The notes under the pieces were generated by a model. The model made no database searches. It was not told where the DNA came from and saw only the letters and a list, made by a program, of their open reading frames with translations. The position numbers and the translations under genes were made by a program. From Streptomyces flaveus (GTDB lineage: Bacteria > Actinomycetota > Actinomycetes > Streptomycetales > Streptomycetaceae), in NCBI RefSeq assembly GCF_014647675.1, contig NZ_BMPQ01000011.1, positions 1 through 64,000 on the forward strand: a stretch of DNA of 64,000 nucleotides, given 5' to 3'. Position 1 is the first letter of the stretch. Each line of letters starts with the position of its first letter. Positions 1-7,934 of this stretch are shown here, in pieces.

Positions 1-148
1 CGAGAAACCGCAGTTCGGCGTCCGCGATCCATCCGCCGCCGAGACCGAGCAGGGACGCCGGGAGGGGTCCCCGCGAGACCGGTCGCACCAGCGCACCGGC
101 GGCAAAAATCCGGGCGACCGCGCCCACCCCCTTGCTACCGTCCCTCTC

Positions 149-199
149 ATGAAGCGCGCCCACATGACGACGACGCCGGAGAGTGTCCCGGCGCGCTGA
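149..199 (+). CDS. Putative threonine attenuator leader peptide (16 aa)
   Basis: The short frame reads MKRAHMTTTPESVPAR and holds three consecutive ACG threonine codons at 167-175. It lies 90 bp upstream of a threonyl-tRNA synthetase gene and just before a strong hairpin at 213-246. This is the classical arrangement of ribosome-mediated attenuation: scarcity of charged tRNA-Thr would stall the leader ribosome on the ACG run. A -10-like TACCGT at 136-141 sits 7 nt before the ATG, so the leader may be leaderless. A 7-bp helix (154-160 with 190-196) encloses the Thr codons and would be melted by the translating ribosome. The antiterminator pairing is not resolved by eye. The features are seen directly; the regulatory role is inference. 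Confidence 0.6.
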   Translation: MKRAHMTTTPESVPAR

Positions 200-212
200 C
201 CGATGTCTGAGT

Positions 213-246
213 CCGAAGCCCCGGGGCGAGTGCCCCGGGGCTTCGG
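213..246 (+). terminator. 15-bp hairpin, probable attenuator terminator
   Basis: CCGAAGCCCCGGGGC (213-227) pairs perfectly with 232-246 around the 4-nt loop GAGT. It lies between the Thr-codon leader peptide and the synthetase start at 290. There is only a short T-containing tail (CTTGT), as is common in high-GC actinobacteria. It could instead terminate a transcript entering from the left of the window, but its place after a Thr-rich leader favours attenuation. Confidence 0.65.
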
Positions 247-289
247 CTTGTGCGGTCACTCGCCCGGAGCCAACCGCGAGGAGACCGCC

Positions 290-1516
290 ATGAACGACCA
301 CCGCAAACTCGGCCGTGAGCTCGGCCTGTTCGACACCGACCCGCTGATCGGGGCGGGGCTGCCGTACTGGTTGCCCGACGGCGCGGTCGTACGGCACGCC
401 CTGGAGGAGTACATCCGTACCGCCGAGCGAAAGGCGGGCTACCGGCATGTGTACTCGCCGGTGCTCGGCAAGCGGGAGCTGTACGAGATCTCGGGGCACT
501 GGTCGCACTACAGCGACGACATGTTCCCGCCGATGGAACTGGGCGGGGAGCAGGTCGTGCTGCGGCCCAGCCTCTGTCCCCATCACGCGGTCATCTACCG
601 CTCCCGCTCGCACAGCTACCGCGAACTGCCCCTGCGCATGGCCGAGTTGGGCGGCATGTACCGCTCCGAGCTGTCCGGCGTACTCGGCGGGCTGACCCGC
701 GTACGGGCCATCCAACTCAACGACGCGCACATCTTCTGCACCCTGGACCAGGTGGCGGAGGAGGCACAGGCCGCCCTGGAGATGATCCGCCGGGCCTACG
801 AGGCGCTCGGCATCAGCCCGGCGCGCTACCGGCTGTCCCTCCCCGGCCCCGGTGGGAAGTACGTCGCCGCCCCCGAGCTGTGGCAGCGGTCCACCGCCCT
901 CCTCACCGAGGTGCTGGAGCGGTCGGGTCTGCCGTACGAGGCCGTCGAGGGCGAGGCCGCCTTCTACGGTCCGAAGATCGACGTCCAGGTCGTCGACGGC
1001 GCGGGCCGGGAGTCCACCCTGTCCACCGTCCAGGTCGACTTCCACCAGCCGGAGCGGTTCGACCTGCACTACATCGGTGCGGACGGCGCGAAACACCGGC
1101 CCGTCATGGTCCACCGCAGCATCATCGGCAGCGTGGAACGGGCCGTAGCGCATCTCATCGAGGAGCACGGCGGCGCCTTCCCGGCCTGGCTCGCGCCGAC
1201 CCAAGTGGTCATCCTGCCCGTCTCCGCCGCCGAGTTGCCGAACGCCGTCGCGCTCGCGGAGCGTTGCGCCCACCGCGGACTGCGGGCCGAGATCGCCGAA
1301 CCCGAACGCGGCAGCCTGGGCGCCCGTATCCGGGAGGCCCGCCTCGTGCCGTACCAGGCGGTGATCGGTGCCAAGGAGGCGGCCGATGATCTGGTCGCGG
1401 TGCGCCTGCGGGACGGTCGTCGGCTCGATCCGCTGCCCGTGGGGGAGGTCCTCGGCCGGATCGGTGCGCTGGTCGGCTCCCACCGCACTGACCTGTGGGA
1501 CGGCGCGCCCCGCTGA
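290..1516 (+). CDS. thrS: Threonyl-tRNA synthetase paralogue lacking TGS and editing domains
   Basis: A class II synthetase of 408 aa that charges tRNA-Thr. The start at 290 is set by GAGGAG at 278-283; an in-frame ATG at 203 lies before the hairpin and is rejected. The catalytic core is intact: motif 2 region with YRSE and the segment NDAHIFC, motif 3 region VHRSIIGSVER, and the three zinc ligands of ThrRS (Cys in RPSLCPHH, His in NDAHIF, His in MVHRS). The C-terminal anticodon-binding domain runs from about WLAPTQV to the end. Full-length bacterial ThrRS is about 640-680 aa; here the N-terminal TGS and HxxxH editing domains are absent. The protein may therefore mischarge serine, or may be a second, inhibitor-tolerant copy. 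The neighbouring exporter and SARP regulator fit a self-resistance role, but that is inference. Confidence 0.88.
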   Translation: MNDHRKLGRELGLFDTDPLIGAGLPYWLPDGAVVRHALEEYIRTAERKAGYRHVYSPVLGKRELYEISGHWSHYSDDMFPPMELGGEQVVLRPSLCPHHAVIYRSRSHSYRELPLRMAELGGMYRSELSGVLGGLTRVRAIQLNDAHIFCTLDQVAEEAQAALEMIRRAYEALGISPARYRLSLPGPGGKYVAAPELWQRSTALLTEVLERSGLPYEAVEGEAAFYGPKIDVQVVDGAGRESTLSTVQVDFHQPERFDLHYIGADGAKHRPVMVHRSIIGSVERAVAHLIEEHGGAFPAWLAPTQVVILPVSAAELPNAVALAERCAHRGLRAEIAEPERGSLGARIREARLVPYQAVIGAKEAADDLVAVRLRDGRRLDPLPVGEVLGRIGALVGSHRTDLWDGAPR

Positions 1517-1575
1517 GGCCGTGTCCGGCGGGCCAGTTCGACGAACCAGGGCGGCCGGTTGCCGGGCCCAACCGC

Positions 1576-1615
1576 GGTTTCAGGGTGCTGAAAGCATCCT
1601 GAAACCACGCTGAAT
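1576..1615 (+). promoter_or_regulatory. Inverted repeat and 11-bp direct repeats before the exporter genes
   Basis: Two overlapping patterns are visible. First, a near-perfect dyad at 1576-1606 with 14-bp arms (one G:T mismatch) around GAA; it could terminate the thrS transcript or bind a dimeric repressor. Second, three heptamers GCTGAAA (1587), CCTGAAA (1598) and GCTGAAT (1609) recur every 11 bp, the spacing typical of SARP operators. A -10-like CAACCT at 1627-1632 lies 7 nt before the ATG at 1640. The SARP gene at 3389-6526 is a natural candidate regulator. The two readings compete and the sequence alone does not decide. Confidence 0.45.
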
Positions 1616-1639
1616 GCGCCCTGCCGCAACCTCTCCGTC

Positions 1640-2620
1640 ATGACGACAACGACATCGCACTCTCCCGCCATCGCGGCCAAGGGGCTGCGCAAAGCCTACG
1701 GGGACAAGACGGTCCTCGACGGCATCGATCTGGCAGTGCCGGCCGGCACCGTGTTCTCCCTGCTCGGTCCGAACGGTGCCGGCAAGACCACCGCCGTCAA
1801 GATCCTCTCCACCCTCATCACCGCCGACGCCGGCGACCTGCACGTCGGCGGCCACGACCTGGCCACCGACCCGCAGGCCGTGCGGGCCGCGATCGGCGTC
1901 ACCGGCCAGTTCTCCGCCGTCGACCGCCTGATCACCGGCGAGGAGAACATGCTCCTCATGGCGGACCTGCACCACCTCTCCCGCAGCGAGGGCCGCCGCA
2001 CCACCGCCGAACTCCTTGAGCGCTTCGACCTGGTGGAGGCCGCGAAGAAGCCCGCCTCCACCTACTCCGGCGGCATGAGCCGCCGCCTCGACATCGCCAT
2101 GACCCTGGTCGGCAACCCGCGGATCATCTTCCTCGACGAGCCGACCACCGGCCTGGACCCGCGCAGCCGCCACAACATGTGGGGGATCATCCGCGAGTTG
2201 GTCTCCGGCGGCGTCACCGTCTTCCTCACCACCCAGTACCTGGAGGAAGCCGACGAGCTCGCGGACCGCATCGCGGTGCTGAACGACGGCAAGATCGCCG
2301 CCGAGGGCAGTGCCGGCGAGCTGAAGCGGCTCATCCCGGGCGGGCACGTGCGGCTGCGGTTCTCCGACCCGGCCGTCTATCAGTCCGCCGCCGTCGCGCT
2401 GCGCGAGGTGACCCGGGACGACGAGGCGCTGGCGCTGCAGATCCCCAGCGACGGCAGCCAGCGCGAGCTGCGCGCCATTCTCGACTGGCTGGACTCGGCC
2501 GGCATCGAGGCGGACGAGCTGACCGTGCACACCCCCGACCTCGACGACGTGTTCTTCGCCCTGACCGGCACCGCCAACGTCCCCAACCAGACCACCCAGC
2601 CCAAGGAGACCGTCCGATGA
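1640..2620 (+). CDS. ABC exporter ATP-binding subunit, DrrA type
   Basis: A cytoplasmic ATPase of 326 aa that powers export with the membrane protein encoded next. Walker A is GPNGAGKTT near residues 49-57, the signature is YSGGMSRR, Walker B is IIFLDEPTTGLDPRSR, and the switch histidine is replaced by Gln in FLTTQYLEEAD, as in other DrrA-like proteins. The C-terminal extension after the nucleotide-binding domain matches the daunorubicin-resistance ATPase family. No Shine-Dalgarno precedes the ATG, and CAACCT lies 7 nt upstream, so the mRNA is probably leaderless. The stop overlaps the next start by 4 nt (ATGA). Members export antibiotics or lipids; the substrate here is unknown. Confidence 0.9.
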   Translation: MTTTTSHSPAIAAKGLRKAYGDKTVLDGIDLAVPAGTVFSLLGPNGAGKTTAVKILSTLITADAGDLHVGGHDLATDPQAVRAAIGVTGQFSAVDRLITGEENMLLMADLHHLSRSEGRRTTAELLERFDLVEAAKKPASTYSGGMSRRLDIAMTLVGNPRIIFLDEPTTGLDPRSRHNMWGIIRELVSGGVTVFLTTQYLEEADELADRIAVLNDGKIAAEGSAGELKRLIPGGHVRLRFSDPAVYQSAAVALREVTRDDEALALQIPSDGSQRELRAILDWLDSAGIEADELTVHTPDLDDVFFALTGTANVPNQTTQPKETVR

Positions 2621-3408
2621 GCGCCCTCTCCCTCGCCGTACGTGACTCGAACACGATGCTGCGCCGCAACCTGCTCCACGTACGGCGCTACCCGTCCATG
2701 ACTCTGAACCTGCTGCTCACGCCGATCATGCTGCTGCTGCTCTTCGTCTACGTCTTCGGAGGCGTGATGAGCGCGGGCATCGGAGGCGGCGGCGCGGACC
2801 GCTCCGCGTACATCGCCTATCTCGTCCCGGGCCTGCTGCTGATGACCGTCGGCTCCACCGTGATCGGGGCCGCGATCTCCGTCTCCATGGACATGACCGA
2901 GGGCCTCATCGCCCGCTTCCGCACGATGGCGCTCTACCGCGGCTCGCTGCTCGTCGGACACGTCGTCGGCAGCGTGCTGCAGGTGCTTGCCAGCCTGGTC
3001 CTCGTCGGTGCCATCGCCGTGGCCATCGGCTTCAGGTCCACGGACGCCACGGCACTGGAGTGGCTCGCGGCGTTCGGACTGATCGCGCTGTTCACCCTGG
3101 CGCTCACCTGGATCGCGGTCGGGATGGGCATGGCCAGCCCGAACCCCGAGGCGGCCAGCAACATGACATATCCGCTGATCCTTCTCCCGCTCATCTCCAG
3201 CGCCTTCGTCCCCATCGACGCGATCCCGGGCTGGTTCCAGCCGATCGCCGAGTACCAGCCCTTCACGCCGGCCATCGAGACCCTGCGAGGCCTGCTGCTC
3301 GGCACCGAGATCGGCAACAACGGGTGGATCGCGATCGCCTGGTGCGTCGGCCTGACCGCACTCGGCTACCGCTGGTCGACGGCGCTGTTCAACCGCGACC
3401 CGAAGTAG
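2617..3408 (+). CDS. ABC-2 type exporter membrane subunit, DrrB type
   Basis: An integral membrane partner of the preceding ATPase, 263 aa. The ATG at 2617 overlaps the upstream stop (ATGA) and is preceded by AAGGAG at 2603-2608, so the two are translationally coupled. Hydrophobic segments lie at LLLTPIMLLLLFVYVF, YLVPGLLLMTVGSTVIGA, LASLVLVGAIAVAI, GLIALFTLALTWIAVGM, YPLILLPLISSAFVPI and near the C-terminus, giving the six-helix pattern of ABC-2 permeases. The 3' end overlaps the convergent SARP gene by 20 nt. Its role in antibiotic or lipid export is inferred from the family. Confidence 0.88.
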   Translation: MSALSLAVRDSNTMLRRNLLHVRRYPSMTLNLLLTPIMLLLLFVYVFGGVMSAGIGGGGADRSAYIAYLVPGLLLMTVGSTVIGAAISVSMDMTEGLIARFRTMALYRGSLLVGHVVGSVLQVLASLVLVGAIAVAIGFRSTDATALEWLAAFGLIALFTLALTWIAVGMGMASPNPEAASNMTYPLILLPLISSAFVPIDAIPGWFQPIAEYQPFTPAIETLRGLLLGTEIGNNGWIAIAWCVGLTALGYRWSTALFNRDPK

Positions 3409-6400
3409 CCGAGATGATTGCGCGGGCTGCCTCCCGCAGCTCGTCCCGCCCCAGGGCGGCGTACTCCGACACCGCGTCGGCGTACGCCGCCCTGTCGGCC
3501 TCCTCGGCCGCCTTCCGAGCGCGGTCCGCCGACATCGTCGGCTGGAAATCGCGCATCACCCGCAGCCGTTGGGCCAGCGCGATCATCCGTACGGCGGTGG
3601 CGTCGCCGGACGCGAGCCCCGCCATGCCGAGCGCGTGCAGCACCGTCCCGAACACCGCGAACTCCATGGGCGAGCCGGGCGGACCGGAGAGCAGGGTCCG
3701 CAGCCTCTGCCGCAGCCGGTCGACCGGCTCCGCGACCAGCTCGAGACGGCCGGCGTGCGCGTGCGCCGTCACCGCCACCGCCAGGATCTGCAGCACCCAC
3801 CGGTCGAAGAAGGGGTCGCCGCCGTGTATCGAGCCGACTGCGGGCAGAGGCTGCACGGCGCTGCGCCACAAGCCGAGCCCGACCTCCGTCAGTCCGCGGG
3901 CGAGCGCGATCTCGGCGCGCCCGAGGAGGTCCATACCGTAGTTGTCCTGCTGCGTGGTGTTGGCGCCCTCCGCCTGCCGCAGCCAGTACTCGGCCTCGTC
4001 GGGGTCGCCGCGCTGCAGGCAGGCGAGGACGAGGCTCCAGCGGACGCCGATGATGTCGTGCTCGTCGCCGAGCCGCGGCAGCGCCTCGAGCGTCGCTTTG
4101 AGGTGCCCGTACGCTTCCTCGCCCCGCTCCGTCTGCAAGCACAGCTCGCTCAGCCGGGCGTGGCCCATGACCTGAAGGAACGGGGTGTCGACCGGCGCCA
4201 GTGCGGCGGTGATCCGGCGAGCCGAGGCGAGCGCGCGGTCGATGTCGTGCTCCGACTCCCAGACGTAGGTGGCGACGCACTCTGCGATGCCGGAGAGCAG
4301 CGGCTGCTCGCTGTCGCAGAGCCTCTGCAGCACGTCGTAGTCGGGAGGCAGCATCTCGGGGACCGTGCTCAGCACTGTCGCAATGGCCCGCACCAGCGTG
4401 TCCGGCGGGGCCGGGGGCAGCCGCCTGAGGGTGACGAGATGGCGTACGGCGACCGGGCCGTAGCCCATGAACAGGTTCGTCGTGCACATCACCGCGGCGG
4501 CGCGGGCGACTTCGACGTATTCGGGCTCGGGGTAGTAGTGAGACAGCGGCGGGCCGGTGTCCGCGGCGAGGGTGACGAGACGGGGGTAGTTGGAGCCGAT
4601 GGACCACAGGGCGGCGAGGACGGCGGTGAGGGCGGCGGTGGTGGGGCCGTCCGTACGGGCCAGGGCGTGCCGCAGGGCCAGTACGAGGTTGTCCTGCTCG
4701 GCCCTGATCCGCTCCCAGGCGGTCAGCAGTTCCGAGCGGAAGAGCCAGTCGTGGTGCGCGACCCCGAAGTCCCGCGCCCAGGCGAGGAACCGGCCGATGG
4801 CCTCGTCCTCCTCACCTGCCTCCGCGCACCGGGCCGCACTGAACTCCCGTACGGTCTCCAGCATCCGGAACCGCACGCCGGCCGGGGTCTCGGCGACGGT
4901 GAGCAGCGACTGATCGGTCAACTGCTCCAGCAGGAACAGTGCGTCCTCGCCGAGCACATGCTCCGCCGCTTCACCGGAGAAGCCGCCGGGGAAGACGGAC
5001 AGCGTACGCATCGCTGCCCTGGCCTCCTCGTCGAGGAGGTTCCAGCTCCACTCCACGACCGCGTGCAGCGTGCGGTGGCGCTCCGGCATGTCCCGCACCC
5101 CGCCGCGCAGCAGCGCGAACCGGTCGCCGAGGCGGCGGGCGATCTCCGGCACCGAAAGCACGCGCGCCCGTGCCGCGGCCAGCTCCACGGCGAGCGGCAG
5201 CCCGTCGAGGTGGCGGCACAGCTCGGCCACCGCGTCCGGCGGCAGCTCCACGCCGGGCCGGGCGGCGCGGGCCCGCTGTGTGAACAGCTCGACCGAGGTG
5301 TCGAGACCGAGCTCGGGCAGCGCGTACACCGCCTCCGAGGTGAGGCCCAGCGGAGCCCGGCTGGTGGCGAGCAACCGCAGGTCCTTCGAGGACGAGACCA
5401 GGGCCCGTACGAGGTCGGCGGCGCCCCCGATGACCTGCTCGCAGTTGTCCAGGACCAGCAGCGCGGGCCCGGAGCCGAGCACGCCGAGGATGCCGGACAC
5501 CGGGTCGGCAGGGACGTGGCCGCTCATGGCGCCGGCCCGCCCCTCGCCCGCGCCGAGCGCGGAGGCCACCTCCGCGGCCACGTCCTCGTCCGTGGTGACG
5601 CCGGCGAGCGGCACGAAATGCACCACGCGCTGCTCGGCCCGGCGGCTGACGGCGTACGCGAGCCGGGTCTTGCCGAGGCCGCCGGGGCCGACCACGGTGA
5701 CGGCGCGGGAGGCACGCAGCAGCCGCTGCACCGCCGCGATGTCCTCGTCCCTTCCCAGCAGCGGGTTCGGCTCGTGCGGCACGCCGTGCCGGACCGTGGG
5801 CGCCTCGCCCCGCAGCAACTCCTGCTGTACGGCCTTGAGTTGAAGCCCCGGATCCGTACCGAGCGTCTCGCGCAGCTCACGCCGGTACGCCTCGTACCGC
5901 GTCAGCGCGGCGGACGGGCCCGCTGTCGCCGCCTCGCCGCGCAGCAGCTCGGCGAGCACCTCCTCGTCGCGCGGACGCTCCGCGGCGGCCACGGCCAGCG
6001 GCCCGGCCGCCTCCGCGTGCCGCCCGAGCCGGGCGAGCGCGAGCGCCTGCGCGCGTACGAGCGCGGCGCGGACGGGGGCGCGCTCGGCTCTTAACGCGGC
6101 TACGGGGTCGTCGCTGTCGCCGCCCCCATCAGGGGTGCCCTCCCACAGCGCGAGCCCGGCCTCGGCCGCGGTCAGCGATCCCGCGTGGTCCCCGGCCCTG
6201 GCCCGGTCCGCGCTCGCGGCGGCCTGCAGCAGCAGGGCGGAGCTGTCGACCTGGTCCTCGGCGAGGGTGAGCCGGTATCCGGTCGGCGTGCTGACGACGA
6301 CGTCGGCGCCCAACTGCGCCCGCGCCCTGGACACCAGGACCTGCACCGCCTTGCCCGGCCGCTCCGGCAACTCGTCCGGCAGCCACAGCCCTTCCACGAG

Positions 6401-6526
6401 CCGCTCGATGCTGCAGCCCGTGCGCAAGTCGCCCGCGAGCAGCGCGAGGAGGCCGCGGAGCCGGGGCGCAGTGACCTCCTGCCCGCGATAGGCGACGCGC
6501 GGCAGAAGGGTCAGGTCGGTGGTCAC
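3389..6526 (-). CDS. SARP family regulator with BTAD, NB-ARC ATPase and TPR-like regions (AfsR type)
   Basis: A 1045-aa transcriptional activator. Residues 1-90 form an OmpR-type winged helix (ERLVEGLW; VSTPTGYRL), about 95-245 a bacterial transcriptional activator domain (RYEAYRRELRETLGTDPG), and about 255-500 an NB-ARC ATPase with P-loop GPGGLGKTR near residue 280 and the segment LLVLDNCEQV. The remaining C-terminus is alpha-helical and TPR-like. Proteins of this layout bind 11-bp-spaced heptamer repeats and activate secondary-metabolite genes. Such repeats occur before the exporter operon (1587-1615), which is the nearest target. The gene ends 20 nt inside the convergent membrane-subunit gene. 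No biosynthetic genes are seen next to it, so it may act on a distant cluster. Confidence 0.88.
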   Translation of the reverse strand: MTTDLTLLPRVAYRGQEVTAPRLRGLLALLAGDLRTGCSIERLVEGLWLPDELPERPGKAVQVLVSRARAQLGADVVVSTPTGYRLTLAEDQVDSSALLLQAAASADRARAGDHAGSLTAAEAGLALWEGTPDGGGDSDDPVAALRAERAPVRAALVRAQALALARLGRHAEAAGPLAVAAAERPRDEEVLAELLRGEAATAGPSAALTRYEAYRRELRETLGTDPGLQLKAVQQELLRGEAPTVRHGVPHEPNPLLGRDEDIAAVQRLLRASRAVTVVGPGGLGKTRLAYAVSRRAEQRVVHFVPLAGVTTDEDVAAEVASALGAGEGRAGAMSGHVPADPVSGILGVLGSGPALLVLDNCEQVIGGAADLVRALVSSSKDLRLLATSRAPLGLTSEAVYALPELGLDTSVELFTQRARAARPGVELPPDAVAELCRHLDGLPLAVELAAARARVLSVPEIARRLGDRFALLRGGVRDMPERHRTLHAVVEWSWNLLDEEARAAMRTLSVFPGGFSGEAAEHVLGEDALFLLEQLTDQSLLTVAETPAGVRFRMLETVREFSAARCAEAGEEDEAIGRFLAWARDFGVAHHDWLFRSELLTAWERIRAEQDNLVLALRHALARTDGPTTAALTAVLAALWSIGSNYPRLVTLAADTGPPLSHYYPEPEYVEVARAAAVMCTTNLFMGYGPVAVRHLVTLRRLPPAPPDTLVRAIATVLSTVPEMLPPDYDVLQRLCDSEQPLLSGIAECVATYVWESEHDIDRALASARRITAALAPVDTPFLQVMGHARLSELCLQTERGEEAYGHLKATLEALPRLGDEHDIIGVRWSLVLACLQRGDPDEAEYWLRQAEGANTTQQDNYGMDLLGRAEIALARGLTEVGLGLWRSAVQPLPAVGSIHGGDPFFDRWVLQILAVAVTAHAHAGRLELVAEPVDRLRQRLRTLLSGPPGSPMEFAVFGTVLHALGMAGLASGDATAVRMIALAQRLRVMRDFQPTMSADRARKAAEEADRAAYADAVSEYAALGRDELREAARAIISATSGRG

Positions 6527-7206
6527 CCGTGCAGATTAGCCAAGGCCCGGCCGGCGCAGCCGCGCCCTTCGGGAGGCCGCTCGTTCAGGCAGGTGCGCGG
6601 CTTGGCGGTGTGACGACACTCGCCGTTGTGGGCGGATGGCCGGACCAACCCGTTGGGGCTACGGTTGTCCCTTCTTCACGCGCCTTATGTAGAAGGTGTA
6701 GCTCCTCCAGAAGAGGATGACAGCCGCGACGGCCACCCCACCCCACCCCGCTCGGCGCCGCGTTCGCCGAATACGGGTGCATCGACTGGCGCTGGCGATT
6801 GAGTCGGCCGAACTCCACGTCGCGGCAGGGCCGCAGAGCGATGCCCCGCCTCGTTGACCGTCTTCGACGGCCCGTGCGCGACGGTGGTCAGTACGGCGCT
6901 GGAGCGGGAGCAGTCCCAACCGGGCCACCGCAAGGTCCATGGAGGGCTTTCGGGCCGGACACCATCCTGCTCGTCGAGGACCACGCCCTGTGCGAGGACG
7001 GTGAGGACCGTGGGGAACTGATGCTCTCCATCTCGCCCTCGGTCAGCCCGCACCTGCTGGGCGCCTTCGCTCAGCAGGGGCGGAAGCCATCCGCACCGTC
7101 CTGTTCCGTCACAACGAAGGTTGATCGTTGCGGAGAGTCGGTCGCAGGACGCGAGTTGGACCGAGGAGCCGTCACTGCCCGAGCCGGCGAAGCGGGCAGT
7201 GCCGGC
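6527..7206. other. 680-bp gap without a convincing gene
   Basis: No frame here has a clean start, Shine-Dalgarno and family resemblance. A minus-strand frame (6659-6940) ends in a hydrophobic stretch followed by YTFYIRRVKKGQP, and a plus frame ends LFRHNEG near 7120; both look like remnants of decayed genes. The right part would hold the downstream region of the TetR gene. I see no RNA gene. Confidence 0.4.
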
Positions 7207-7839
7207 TCAGCCGCTCGGCTGAGTCGGGCCCGTGGCTGGTGGCCAGCTTCGCAGGGCCATGTCGGCCACCTGCTGGAGGTCGTCGCGGGTGGCGCCGCTG
7301 GCGGCCTGGACGGCGATGCCGTTGGCCACGGTCATGAGGTAACGGGCGAGTAGGCCGGGCTCGGTGCCCGGGGGCAGGTCGCCTTCCTCGACGGCTTGCT
7401 CGAACCGGTCGCGGAGGAGGGAGGTGTGCTCGTTGCGCCAGACGATGAGATCGTCGCGGGCGTTGCGTCCCGGGTCGCCGGCGGCGAGGGACCCTTGGAC
7501 GCCGAGGCATCCGGTGGGGCAGCCGGGGCGGGTGGTGGCCCGGACGGAGCCGCCCAGGAACGCGGTGGCCACCTGTCGGGCGGTCGGTTCTTGCATGGCC
7601 CGGGCTCCGTACGAGGCGGGGCCCTCGGTGTAGCGCTCCAGGGCCTTGCGGAACAGGTCCTCCTTGTTGCCGAAGGCCGCGTACATGCTGGTGCGGGTGA
7701 TGCCCATGGCGCTGGTCAGGTCGGTGAGGCTGGCGCCTTCGTAGCCCTGTTCCCAGAAGACCCGCATGGCGTGTTCGAGGGCTTCGTCGGTGTCGAAACC
7801 TCTCGGCCGGCCGATCGGCGCCTTCTGCCGTTTCTCCAT
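7207..7839 (-). CDS. TetR/AcrR family repressor
   Basis: A 210-aa repressor with an N-terminal helix-turn-helix (residues about 14-62: FDTDEALEHAMRVFW, then LTDLTSAMGITRTSMYAAFGNKEDLF) and a variable C-terminal ligand domain containing a CPTGC motif. It is divergent from an SDR oxidoreductase at 7935, with a 95-bp intergenic region holding a 14-bp perfect palindrome. This layout predicts repression of both genes, released by a small molecule, probably a substrate of the oxidoreductase. The C-terminal domain resembles the TetR_C subgroup that controls SDR or NAD(P)H-dependent enzymes; the ligand is unknown. Confidence 0.9.
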   Translation of the reverse strand: MEKRQKAPIGRPRGFDTDEALEHAMRVFWEQGYEGASLTDLTSAMGITRTSMYAAFGNKEDLFRKALERYTEGPASYGARAMQEPTARQVATAFLGGSVRATTRPGCPTGCLGVQGSLAAGDPGRNARDDLIVWRNEHTSLLRDRFEQAVEEGDLPPGTEPGLLARYLMTVANGIAVQAASGATRDDLQQVADMALRSWPPATGPTQPSG

Positions 7840-7860
7840 GCGATCGATCGTACCTCTTCT

Positions 7861-7911
7861 GTACTGGTCGGTTCGGAAGGTGTTACAGTCTCGTTCAGTA
7901 CCGATCGGTAC
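7861..7911. promoter_or_regulatory. Predicted TetR operator pair between divergent genes
   Basis: GTACCGATCGGTAC at 7898-7911 is a perfect 14-bp palindrome. A second, imperfect copy (GTACTGGTCGGTTC) lies at 7861-7874, 37 bp away. Both sit between the TetR start (7839, minus) and the SDR start (7935). The spacing is suitable for repressing both promoters. Seen directly; binding is inferred. Confidence 0.6.
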
Positions 7912-7934
7912 CGAAATTTGTGGAGGTCATATTC

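Noticed and set aside
203..289. N-terminal extension of the ThrRS gene from the ATG at 203
   Set aside because: It reads through both arms of the 15-bp hairpin, has no ribosome site, and shows no TGS-domain resemblance; the ATG at 290 has GAGGAG.
3569..6094. 841-aa plus-strand frame opposite the SARP gene
   Set aside because: Antisense shadow: no coherent domains, while the minus strand has DNA-binding, BTAD and NB-ARC motifs.
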